Notes: generated by a model from the letters alone, not told the origin. Positions 1 to 6,373 are shown, numbered from the stretch's first letter. The stretch: 7,834 bases of DNA from Chloroflexota bacterium (GCA_025450255.1 JANWHV010000132.1:1-7834); one strand, 5' to 3'. Program-made: numbers and translations.

Positions 1-186
1 ACCGGCGCGGGCGATGCGTTTGCCGCCGGAATCGCGTACGCGCTGCTCCATGACCTGCCGCTTGAACGCGCGCTGGCGATTGCAAATGAAATCGGCGCCC
101 ATGCCGTCACGCGCCTGGGACCGATGGAAGGCTTGCCCCTTCTAGCCGCCGTCATGAGCGCGAATGGTAATCCGGATATGCCGTAA
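1..186 (+). CDS. PfkB-family carbohydrate/nucleoside kinase, C-terminal fragment
   Basis: The window opens inside this gene in frame 1; 61 codons remain before TAA at 184-186. The first residues read TGAGDAFAAG, the second PfkB-family signature. It forms the anion hole and carries the catalytic aspartate (residue 5 of the fragment), which activates the substrate hydroxyl for phosphoryl transfer from ATP. The rest is the usual C-terminal helical tail (LERALAIANEIGAHAV...). The family covers ribokinase, fructokinase, adenosine kinase and related enzymes. Substrate is set by N-terminal residues outside the window, so none is named. Family assignment is secure; the specific function is not determinable here. 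The next gene on the same strand starts 72 bases downstream, after a hairpin. Confidence 0.85.
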   Translation, partial: TGAGDAFAAGIAYALLHDLPLERALAIANEIGAHAVTRLGPMEGLPLLAAVMSANGNPDMP

Positions 187-206
187 GTCAGGACCAAATT
201 GTCAGG

Positions 207-230
207 ATGCGCGCGAACGCGCATATCTTT
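207..230 (+). terminator. Hairpin after the kinase gene, possible weak terminator
   Basis: ATGCGCG (207-213) and CGCGCAT (218-224) form a perfect 7-bp stem around a CGAA loop, starting 20 bases after the kinase stop. It is followed by ATCTTT, a poor T-tract. It could be a weak intrinsic terminator or an mRNA 3'-end stabiliser. If it does not terminate, the kinase and the next two genes may share a transcript. Confidence 0.4.
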
Positions 231-258
231 AAGACAGTGAAGGAGTTGTGGCAAGCCA

Positions 259-1023
259 ATGTTGACGGTCACCGTTCTGGGCAGTGGTACCAGCCATGGC
301 GTGCCGATGATTGGCTGCCATTGCCGCGTATGCACGTCCAGTGACCCGCGCGACCGTCGAAACCGCCCGTCAATCGTACTTGGTATTGACGGTCATAACG
401 TTCTGGTGGACACCGCTCCCGAGCTGCGCTTGCAGTTAATTGGCGCCGGCATTGACCAGATAGAGGAAGTTCTCTACACGCATGGCCACGCGGACCACGT
501 GCATGGCATTGACGACTTGCGGCGCTTCAACGAAAGCCTGCACGGCCCCGTCCCCGTGTATGCGGCGCCCGAACTGCTGCAGGACATTCGCCTGCGATTT
601 CCCTATATCTTCTCGCACCATATGGTCGGCGGCGGCATACCATCCTTTGACCTGCGACCGATCGAGGGGAGTTTTTCTCTCCACGGGCGGGAAATTGTGC
701 CGATCCCCGTCTGGCACGGCCCCACGCCCGTATATGGGTACCGGGTTGATAGTTTCGCGTACGTTACCGACACAAATTGCATACCCGAAGGCTCGCAAGC
801 TCTCCTACACGATCTCGACGTGCTGATCATCGACGCGTTGCGTCAAGAACCACACCCAACCCATTTCAGCTTCGCGGAATCCCTGGAAATGGTCGAGCTT
901 CTCAAGCCCACGAAGGCATACTTTACGCACCTCACGCACACGACGTTGCACGCGGAGGTCGAGCCTCAACTGCCGGGCAATGTGTTTCTGGCCTATGACG
1001 GGCTGCGCTTGGAGTTTCCCTGA
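259..1023 (+). CDS. PhnP-like metallo-beta-lactamase-fold hydrolase
   Basis: This 254-residue protein has the MBL fold of the PhnP-like group (COG1235), whose best-known member is a phosphodiesterase acting on phosphoribosyl 1,2-cyclic phosphate. Visible metal ligands are THGHADH (residues 74-80), H153 in VWHG, D171 in YVTDTN and H224 in YFTHLTH. The N-terminal GTSHGVP segment is followed by C20-x-C22-x2-C25, which matches the cysteine cluster that holds a structural zinc in PhnP; a histidine near the C-terminus (H227 here) may complete it. The protein is full length for the group. AGGAG (241-245) lies 13 bases before the ATG, a long but usable spacing. No phosphonate (phn) genes are nearby, so a role in C-P lyase metabolism is not supported. 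The stop overlaps the moaC start, so the two are almost certainly co-translated. Its substrate is unknown; a small cyclic phosphate ester is a reasonable guess. Confidence 0.88.
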   Translation: MLTVTVLGSGTSHGVPMIGCHCRVCTSSDPRDRRNRPSIVLGIDGHNVLVDTAPELRLQLIGAGIDQIEEVLYTHGHADHVHGIDDLRRFNESLHGPVPVYAAPELLQDIRLRFPYIFSHHMVGGGIPSFDLRPIEGSFSLHGREIVPIPVWHGPTPVYGYRVDSFAYVTDTNCIPEGSQALLHDLDVLIIDALRQEPHPTHFSFAESLEMVELLKPTKAYFTHLTHTTLHAEVEPQLPGNVFLAYDGLRLEFP

Positions 1024-1541
1024 TGACTATTTCACACCTGGACGAGGAAGGTCGCGCCCGCATGGTCGACGTATCGGCCAAGGCCGTTACGACACGAGAG
1101 GCGACCGCTCAAGCTACCGTGCGGCTGGGGCCGCGAACGGCCGCCGCGATACGGGAAGGCGCCGTACGAAAAGGCGACGTATTGGCGGTCGCGCAGGTTG
1201 CCGGAGTGATGGCGGCCAAGGCAACCTCAACGCTCATCCCGCTCTGCCACCCGCTGCCGCTGACGGCCCTGTCGATGCGGTTCGAATGGGAGGCTGATGA
1301 CCTGCGCGTGCTGGCTACCGCCCGCACGACCGCGCAGACCGGCGTCGAAATGGAAGCAATGACCGCCGTGGCTGTCGCGGCCCTGACGGTCTACGACATG
1401 GTGAAGGGCATGGAACGGGGTATCCGCATAGACGGCATCGGTTTGCTACATAAGAGCGGCGGCCAGACCGGCGAATGGCACGCGGACGCCAAAGCGAGCG
1501 CGTCGCCAGGCCAGGACTGGTCGCCTGGGCACGAAGGCTAG
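1023..1541 (+). CDS. moaC: Cyclic pyranopterin monophosphate synthase MoaC
   Basis: MoaC converts 3',8-cyclo-7,8-dihydro-GTP, the product of MoaA, into cyclic pyranopterin monophosphate, the first stable intermediate of molybdenum cofactor synthesis. It acts in the cytoplasm as a hexamer. The 172-residue product opens with SHLDEEGRARMVDVSAK and contains the conserved LIPLCHPLPL (71-80, H76), EMEAMTAV (109-116) and TVYDMVKGM (122-130, D125 and K128), plus K50, corresponding to the catalytic lysines and aspartate of the family. About 20 low-complexity residues follow the conserved GGQTGEW and are not part of the core. The ATG shares one base with the preceding stop (TGATG), and GGAG at 1011-1014 lies 8 bases upstream, so translation is coupled to the hydrolase gene. 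No other moa or moe gene is in the window. The stop overlaps that of the convergent minus-strand gene. Confidence 0.96.
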   Translation: MTISHLDEEGRARMVDVSAKAVTTREATAQATVRLGPRTAAAIREGAVRKGDVLAVAQVAGVMAAKATSTLIPLCHPLPLTALSMRFEWEADDLRVLATARTTAQTGVEMEAMTAVAVAALTVYDMVKGMERGIRIDGIGLLHKSGGQTGEWHADAKASASPGQDWSPGHEG

Positions 1542-1831
1542 AGAGCGTCTACCGTCTTTTCCAGGCGCTTAAGGCCATCCTTGAGCACCGTCTTGAGCTC
1601 TTTGAGCGCCTGTTCGGCAATGTTGTCGAGCACGCCTTCGATCAGGCTCTGGCTCTTCTCGGCTATCGCCACGCCGGCCCCTGACGTGCTTGCCGCGGCA
1701 TCTTGGGGCATGGACGCCAGGGATTCCTGAACCTTCTTCAAGCGTCCCATCCGGCGTCGCCGATAGACGAGCACGGCCGCGATCAGGCCGCCGGCAAGAG
1801 CTAGCCTGGGAAAAAGATCCTCTGTATCCAT
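1538..1831 (-). CDS. Small single-pass membrane protein of unknown function
   Basis: I do not recognise this 97-residue product. A hydrophobic segment at residues 8-23 (PRLALAGGLIAAVLVY) is followed at once by RRRR and further basic residues, so the short acidic N-terminus should lie outside and the rest in the cytoplasm. A Ser/Ala/Gly-rich linker (about 40-58) leads to an amphipathic, lysine-rich helix (about 60-95), possibly a coiled coil or membrane-lying helix. The start is placed at the ATG (MDTEDLF) because GAGGAG (1840-1845, minus) lies 8 bases upstream. A GTG three codons earlier overlaps that ribosome binding site and is unlikely. The composition, the strong RBS and a candidate upstream promoter argue for a real gene. 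It converges on moaC, and no terminator separates them. The topology resembles small YtxH-like or phage-shock-type membrane proteins, but no homology is claimed. Confidence 0.7.
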   Translation of the reverse strand: MDTEDLFPRLALAGGLIAAVLVYRRRRMGRLKKVQESLASMPQDAAASTSGAGVAIAEKSQSLIEGVLDNIAEQALKELKTVLKDGLKRLEKTVDAL

Positions 1832-1890
1832 CTCAGTCACTCCTCGTAGGTCTTACCGACCGTTTCCCGCATTTTAGAGCTGCAAAGCCG

Positions 1891-1919
1891 TTGCTGGACC
1901 CTGAATCCGCTGATACCTT
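1891..1919 (+). promoter_or_regulatory. Possible promoter for pyrE
   Basis: TTGCTG (1891-1896), a 17-base spacer and TACCTT (1914-1919) preceded by TGA form a moderate sigma-70-like promoter with an extended -10. Transcription would start near 1926, leaving a leader of about 78 bases before pyrE. The -10 matches consensus only partly, so this is tentative. Confidence 0.3.
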
Positions 1920-1922
1920 CCA

Positions 1923-1931
1923 AGTGTAGCA
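1923..1931 (-). promoter_or_regulatory. Possible extended -10 promoter for the small membrane protein gene
   Basis: On the minus strand TGC-TACACT (TACACT at 1923-1928, TG motif at 1930-1931) resembles an extended -10 element. The hexamer 17 bases upstream is poor (GTGAAC). Transcription would start near 1916 and give a leader of about 85 bases. It overlaps the candidate pyrE promoter. Confidence 0.33.
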
Positions 1932-2003
1932 CGGGCACTACCAAGGTTCACGAGCCAGACCTCAAGACCGGATGGCTTTCGCGCATAGTTGCAAGGAATC
2001 GCC

Positions 2004-2564
2004 ATGAATACCGCTGAACACCGGGCGCGCCTCAACACATTATTACGCGAGCGGGCAATACGCTTCGGCGACTTTGTCTTACGGTCAGGGGCGCGCAGTA
2101 ACTTCTACCTGGACTGCCGTCAGGTAACACTCGATGCCGAAGGCGCCTACCTGGTAGGCACGTTAATACTCGCCAAATTGAAAAACGTCGCCGTCGATGC
2201 CGTTGGCGGCCCCGCCATGGCCGCCGTGCCCATGGTAGGCGCGATCTGCGCCCTGAGCTTCGCGCAGAACAGGCCGCTGGCGGGATTCGTGGTGCGCAAG
2301 GAAGCCAAGGATCACGGCACCGGTAATCTGGTCGAGGGACCATTACCACCGGGAGCCACGGTGGTACTGGTCGAGGACACGCTGACGACCGGCGGCGACC
2401 TGCTCCGCGCGGCCGAAGCCGTACGGGCGCTGGGTTGCATGGTGGCTGGGGCTGTCTGCATTGTGGATCGCGGCGCCGGCGCCCTGGCGACGCTCCATAA
2501 TCATGGCATACCTGCCGAAGCTCTGTTCACGCTTGGCGATCTCGGCATAGATCCGGACGCTTGA
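2004..2564 (+). CDS. pyrE: Orotate phosphoribosyltransferase PyrE
   Basis: PyrE joins orotate to PRPP, giving orotidine 5'-monophosphate and pyrophosphate, the fifth step of de novo pyrimidine synthesis, in the cytoplasm. The 186-residue product has FGDFVLRSGARSNFYLDCR (21-39, orotate-side loop), RKEAKDHGTG (98-107, the flexible catalytic loop with basic residues and H104) and the PRPP-binding motif VVLVEDTLTTGG (120-131, acidic pair E124-D125). The length fits the short bacterial PyrE class. The start is placed at the ATG at 2004 because AAGGAA (1993-1998) lies 5 bases upstream; an in-frame TTG at 1989 would put that site inside the coding region. The gene stands alone: no other pyr gene is nearby. 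It has its own upstream region, divergent from the membrane protein gene, and a terminator-like hairpin about 95 bases downstream. Confidence 0.95.
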   Translation: MNTAEHRARLNTLLRERAIRFGDFVLRSGARSNFYLDCRQVTLDAEGAYLVGTLILAKLKNVAVDAVGGPAMAAVPMVGAICALSFAQNRPLAGFVVRKEAKDHGTGNLVEGPLPPGATVVLVEDTLTTGGDLLRAAEAVRALGCMVAGAVCIVDRGAGALATLHNHGIPAEALFTLGDLGIDPDA

Positions 2565-2619
2565 GCATCGATCGGGCACGGCGCAAGGGTTGCATCGGTA
2601 AACGAAGTCCCAGGCGCGT

Positions 2620-2648
2620 TTGCCCGTCATTTTCCGCAGGGGTACACT
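2620..2648 (+). promoter_or_regulatory. Possible promoter upstream of the ATPase/VWA unit
   Basis: TTGCCC (2620-2625), exactly 17 bases, then TACACT (2643-2648). Four of six bases match consensus in each hexamer. Transcription would start near 2655, about 146 bases before the ATPase gene and only a few bases before a terminator-like hairpin. That is odd: either the promoter is fortuitous or the hairpin acts as an attenuator. Confidence 0.35.
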
Positions 2649-2658
2649 CACATATACG

Positions 2659-2687
2659 ACCCATCGCCTGACGCGTGGGTTTTCTTC
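2659..2687 (+). terminator. Intrinsic terminator, probably of pyrE
   Basis: ACCCA-(T)-CGC (2659-2667) pairs with GCGTGGGT (2673-2680) around a CTGAC loop, with one bulged T, and runs into TTTTCTT (2680-2686). The shape is that of a rho-independent terminator. It lies 95 bases after the pyrE stop and 114 bases before the ATPase start, so it most likely ends pyrE transcription. Confidence 0.5.
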
Positions 2688-2800
2688 ATGCAGTGTGAAC
2701 GGCGCGTGGCCGCCTGGCGGATCCGGCTAGCTGATGTCGGGCCTCCATCCATTCCCCCGACCAGGACGCCGCCCGCACGACCCGCCATTAGGAGCAAAGA

Positions 2801-4195
2801 ATGAGCCAGCCACGGACAATTGGTGCGTTACGCGCAAGCGGCTACAAGCTTCAGACAATCAAGCAAGAACTGCGCAAGAACCTCATCGCCAAGATGAGGG
2901 CCGGCGACGAATTATTTCCCGGCGTGGTGGGCTACGACGATAGTGTCATTCCTCAGGTTGAGAACGCCATTCTGTCGGGTCAGGACCTCGTGCTGCTCGG
3001 CGAGCGAGGGCAAGCAAAAACGCGAATCGCGCGCAGCCTGATAAATCTCCTGGATGAGTCCATACCCGTCATCGCCGGCTGCGAAATAAATGACAATCCA
3101 TTCGAGCCGGTGTGCGCGGTTTGCCGCGAGAAAGTGGCGGAGAACGGCGATGAAGTCGCCATCTCTTGGATTTCGCGCGAACATCGCTACGGCGAAAAAT
3201 TAGCGACGCCCGACATCACGATCGCCGACCTGATTGGCGAGATCGATCCGATCAAGGTTGCGGAGGGCCGCTACCTGTCGGACGAGATGACCATTGCCTA
3301 TGGCTTGATTCCACGGACGAACCGCGGCGTCTTCTGTATCAATGAGTTGCCGGATCTGGCGGAGCGAATCCAGGTTGGGCTCCTCAATATCATGGAAGAG
3401 CGTGACGTACAGATTCGTGGCTATAAGATCCGCCTGCCGCTCGACGTATATGTCGTGGCCAGCGCGAATCCGGAAGACTATACGAACCGCGGCCGCATAA
3501 TCACGCCGCTCAAGGACCGCATTGGATCTGAGATCCGCACGCATTACCCGCGAACGATCGAACATGAGATTGCAATCATGGAGCAAGAGGCCGGTGTTCC
3601 CGGCCTTGAGGATATGGAGGTCACCTATCCTCGATATATGAAGGAGATCGTCGCCGAGATAACCCATCTCGCGCGGAAGAACAGCGATATCTCCAAGCGC
3701 TCCGGCGTTAGCGTGCGCGTATCGATCTGTAACTACGAAAATGTCTTGAGCAACGCCGTCCGGCGCGCCATACGCCTGGGAGAAAAGCAGGTCGCGCCAC
3801 GGATAAGCGATCTGCCGGCCGTGGTCTCCTCCACGGCGGGCAAGATCGAGCTTGAGACGGTCGGCGAAGCAAGCGAAGAGCGGATAATCGAACGCATGAT
3901 CCAGGGCGCTGTCCTGAACGTGTTCAACCGCTACTTCCTGGTGCAGGAATTTGACGAGCTTCTGGCCAATTTTGAGCGTGGATTCGGCGTCGATACCAGT
4001 GACGGCATGCCCGCCATGCAGTACGTGCAGCAAGTTTCCGAGGTACGAGGATTGCGAGCAGCGGTAGGAAAGCTCAATGCGCAGGGGAACCCCGCCAGCG
4101 CCGCCGCGGCGGTGGAGTTTATCCTGGAAGGCGTGCATCTGAATCGAAAGCTCAACAAGGACCGTAAGCCGGGCGGTATTCGCTATCACAAATAG
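2801..4195 (+). CDS. MoxR/magnesium-chelatase-type AAA+ ATPase
   Basis: This 464-residue AAA+ ATPase belongs to the MoxR/Mg-chelatase I-subunit branch, which pairs with VWA proteins to remodel or activate protein targets, usually by metal insertion or complex maturation. Visible elements: Walker A GERGQAKT (67-74), Walker B-like GVFCINELPDL (176-186, N181 in place of the usual Asp, E182 catalytic), sensor 1 in VVASANPED (218-226, N223), arginine-finger candidates in LKDRIGSEIR (237-246) and sensor 2 near SVRVS (304-308). Between Walker A and B lies C94-x10-C105-x2-C108, a possible metal site. Length and architecture resemble mycobacterial Rv0958, annotated as a possible magnesium chelatase, judged from memory. 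No bacteriochlorophyll or cobalamin genes are present, so true chelatase function is unsupported. AGGAG (2790-2794) lies 6 bases before the ATG. The VWA partner follows 144 bases downstream. Confidence 0.9.
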   Translation: MSQPRTIGALRASGYKLQTIKQELRKNLIAKMRAGDELFPGVVGYDDSVIPQVENAILSGQDLVLLGERGQAKTRIARSLINLLDESIPVIAGCEINDNPFEPVCAVCREKVAENGDEVAISWISREHRYGEKLATPDITIADLIGEIDPIKVAEGRYLSDEMTIAYGLIPRTNRGVFCINELPDLAERIQVGLLNIMEERDVQIRGYKIRLPLDVYVVASANPEDYTNRGRIITPLKDRIGSEIRTHYPRTIEHEIAIMEQEAGVPGLEDMEVTYPRYMKEIVAEITHLARKNSDISKRSGVSVRVSICNYENVLSNAVRRAIRLGEKQVAPRISDLPAVVSSTAGKIELETVGEASEERIIERMIQGAVLNVFNRYFLVQEFDELLANFERGFGVDTSDGMPAMQYVQQVSEVRGLRAAVGKLNAQGNPASAAAAVEFILEGVHLNRKLNKDRKPGGIRYHK

Positions 4196-4296
4196 CCTGG
4201 ACATCAAAACCCTGGTCCGCCAAACCCATGTACACTGAGCGAGCTACAGCCCGCGTGCGGCGCGCGACGGTTTTCTTGATAATCGCGGGACCTGCC

Positions 4297-4335
4297 ATGC
4301 GCCCAGTAAACGTGACGCCCGAGGCGTCGTGAGGT
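4297..4335 (+). promoter_or_regulatory. Hairpin and 11-codon mini-ORF abutting the VWA gene's ribosome binding site
   Basis: GACGCC (4314-4319) and GGCGTC (4323-4328) form a perfect stem with a CGA loop. Two wobble pairs and a C-G pair can extend it to 4331, touching the GAGGT Shine-Dalgarno (4331-4335) of the next gene. The same stretch contains an ATG (4297) preceded by GGGA and followed by 10 more sense codons to a TGA at 4330-4332, inside that Shine-Dalgarno. Both would affect VWA translation if used. Neither is proven. Confidence 0.3.
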
Positions 4336-4339
4336 CGCC

Positions 4340-6373
4340 ATGAACTTAAACAGCGACTACAGATTTTCCGAGTGGGATAACAGCCAGCAGATCGATCCGT
4401 TCGACGCGCACGATCTGATGAATGCTATCTCAGACGATCTCCTCGACGACGGCGACCTGCAGCGCGTCTTGCAACGCATGTATCGCATGGGCGATGAAGG
4501 TCGGCTGGGCGATCGCATTGAAGGCATGAAGCAGCTACTGGAACGCCTCCGTCAGCAGCGTCAAGAGGCACTGAGCCGGCATAACCTGAACTCCATCATG
4601 GACGATCTCAAGAAGCAGCTAGAAGAGATCGTCGATCTCGAGCGGAAGGGTATCGACCGGCGCCTGGAAGAAAGCAAGCAGCCCCCTCCCGCGTCGAACG
4701 AGCAGACCAGCGCCGAGGATAATGAGGCGCTGCGCAAAATGCTCGAGAGCATGGCCGCGAAAAAACAGCAGTATCTTGACAGCCTGCCACCCAGCGTGCC
4801 CCAACAGTTCCAGGCGCTGTCCCAGTATGACTTTATGGATACCGAGGCGCGTGACAAATTCAACGCGCTCAAGCAGCAGCTGCAGCAGCAGGTCATGCAG
4901 TCGTACTTCCAGGGCATGCAGCAGGCCATCCAGAATATTACGCCCGAGGACTTGCAACGAACGCGCGAGATGGTCCGCGATCTTAATCAGATGCTTGAAG
5001 ACCGCATGCAGGGCAAAGAGCCGAAGTTCGATGAATTCATGGATAAATACGGGGATATGTTCCCCGGCATTAACACGCTTGACGAGTTGCTAGAGCAGAT
5101 GCAGCGCCGCATGGCGGCGATGCAGGCAATGATGGAGAGCATGTCTCCGGAAATGCGCGAACAGCTCCAGCAAATGATGGAAGGCCTGATTGGAGACGAC
5201 CGGCTTCGCGCCGATCTGGCGCGGCTGGCCATGAACTTGCAGCAAATGTTCCCGAACCAGGAGGGGCGACAACGCTATCCGTTCCGGGGCGACGAGCCGC
5301 TCTCGATGCTCGAGGCGATGGCGATGATGGAGCGGCTGCAGTCCATGGACGAGCTCGAGGCGCAAATGCGCGCCGCGCAGAACGGCGAGGGCATAGACGA
5401 CATCAATCTGGATAAGGTGCGCGACACACTTGGAGCCGAGGAAGCGAAGCGGCTCGAGCAACTCCAGCAACTTTCCAAAATGCTTGAGGACGCGGGCTAC
5501 ATCAAGAAGACCAACGACGGCTATGAGCTGACGCCGCAGGGCATTCGCAAGATCGGCCAGAAGGCGTTGCGCGATGTCTTTGGCCAACTGAAAAAGGACA
5601 GCTTCGGCAAGCACGCAACCCAGTTCAGGGGGGTAGGCGGCGAGAGAATCGACGATACCAAGCGCTACGACTTTGGCGATCCATTCTTAATGGATATCCA
5701 GAAGACTACCATGAATGCCATTCAGCGGCAGGGGCGAGGCACGCCCGTCCGTCTCCAGCCCGCCGACTTCGAGGTCTACCGTACCGAGCTGCTCACGCAA
5801 TCGGCTACGGTGCTGATGCTCGACATGAGCCGATCGATGTTCTTGAACGGCTGCTTCTCGTCGGCCAAGAAAGTGGCGGTGGCCCTGCATAGCCTGATCA
5901 AGGGCCAATATCCCCGTGATGTGCTGCATATCGTTGGGTTTTCTTATCTTGCCCGCGAAATCAAGCCCGAGGATCTGCCGGGGATTAATTGGGACGACTA
6001 CAACTACGGTACGACTCTTCAACATGCCTTGATGCTCGGACGGCAGCTTCTGGCGCGAAGCAAGGCCCGTAACAAGCAGATGATCGTGATCACCGATGGC
6101 GAACCGACGACCCATCTCGAAGGCGGCCAACCGATGTTCAACTATCCGCCCACTTACCGCACGATCCAGGAAACGCTGCGCGAGGTGATCCGCTGCACGC
6201 GCGACCAGATCGTGATCAACACGTTTATGCTTGAAAGTGGCTACTACCTCACGGATTTCGTGGGGCAGATGACCAAAATAAACAAGGGCCGGGCATTCTT
6301 CGCCACGCCCGACAGCCTGGGCGAATACATTCTCGTCGACTACGTGGCAAACAAGCGGAAGAAAGTAAGCTGA
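4340..6373 (+). CDS. VWA-domain protein, partner of the AAA+ ATPase
   Basis: This 677-residue cytoplasmic protein has no signal peptide or membrane segment. Residues 1-350 are strongly helical, rich in Gln, Met, Glu and Arg, with likely coiled coils (about 60-115, 125-145, 170-225, 250-350). Residues about 365-415 (QLSKMLEDAGYIKKTNDGYELTPQGIRKIGQKAL) look like a winged helix. Residues about 487-670 form a VWA domain with a complete MIDAS: DMSRS (495-499), the GTT threonines (T558/T559) and ITDGE (D586). VWA partners of MoxR-type ATPases bind a divalent metal and usually dock the target. Size and position match mycobacterial Rv0959 beside Rv0958, from memory. GAGGT (4331-4335) lies 4 bases before the ATG. 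The 144-base gap to the ATPase gene holds no strong promoter, so co-transcription is likely. The client is unknown. Confidence 0.9.
   Translation: MNLNSDYRFSEWDNSQQIDPFDAHDLMNAISDDLLDDGDLQRVLQRMYRMGDEGRLGDRIEGMKQLLERLRQQRQEALSRHNLNSIMDDLKKQLEEIVDLERKGIDRRLEESKQPPPASNEQTSAEDNEALRKMLESMAAKKQQYLDSLPPSVPQQFQALSQYDFMDTEARDKFNALKQQLQQQVMQSYFQGMQQAIQNITPEDLQRTREMVRDLNQMLEDRMQGKEPKFDEFMDKYGDMFPGINTLDELLEQMQRRMAAMQAMMESMSPEMREQLQQMMEGLIGDDRLRADLARLAMNLQQMFPNQEGRQRYPFRGDEPLSMLEAMAMMERLQSMDELEAQMRAAQNGEGIDDINLDKVRDTLGAEEAKRLEQLQQLSKMLEDAGYIKKTNDGYELTPQGIRKIGQKALRDVFGQLKKDSFGKHATQFRGVGGERIDDTKRYDFGDPFLMDIQKTTMNAIQRQGRGTPVRLQPADFEVYRTELLTQSATVLMLDMSRSMFLNGCFSSAKKVAVALHSLIKGQYPRDVLHIVGFSYLAREIKPEDLPGINWDDYNYGTTLQHALMLGRQLLARSKARNKQMIVITDGEPTTHLEGGQPMFNYPPTYRTIQETLREVIRCTRDQIVINTFMLESGYYLTDFVGQMTKINKGRAFFATPDSLGEYILVDYVANKRKKVS

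Noticed and set aside
1690..1929. 79-codon plus-strand frame across the small membrane protein gene
   Set aside because: It overlaps the better-supported minus-strand gene and its RBS, and the product is a low-complexity Pro/Arg/Ser peptide.
1989..2003. Upstream TTG start for pyrE
   Set aside because: It would place the AAGGAA ribosome binding site inside the coding region; the ATG at 2004 has correct spacing and matches usual PyrE N-termini.
2734..2943. 69-codon plus-strand frame starting before the ATPase gene
   Set aside because: It overlaps the ATPase start in another frame, lacks a convincing RBS and has Arg/Pro-rich shadow composition.
3200..4207. 335-codon open frame on the minus strand opposite the AAA+ gene
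   Set aside because: It lies antisense to a gene with clear AAA+ motifs, and its translation shows no recognisable motif. Long antisense frames are common opposite GC-rich genes.
4230..4235. TACACT resembling a -10 box between the ATPase and VWA genes
   Set aside because: No -35-like hexamer occurs at 15-18 bases upstream and there is no TG extension, so an internal promoter is not supported.
5090..5614. 174-codon minus-strand open frame opposite the VWA gene
   Set aside because: Leu/His/Arg-rich translation typical of the complement of a Gln/Met/Glu-rich coding region; no motif and no independent evidence of a gene.
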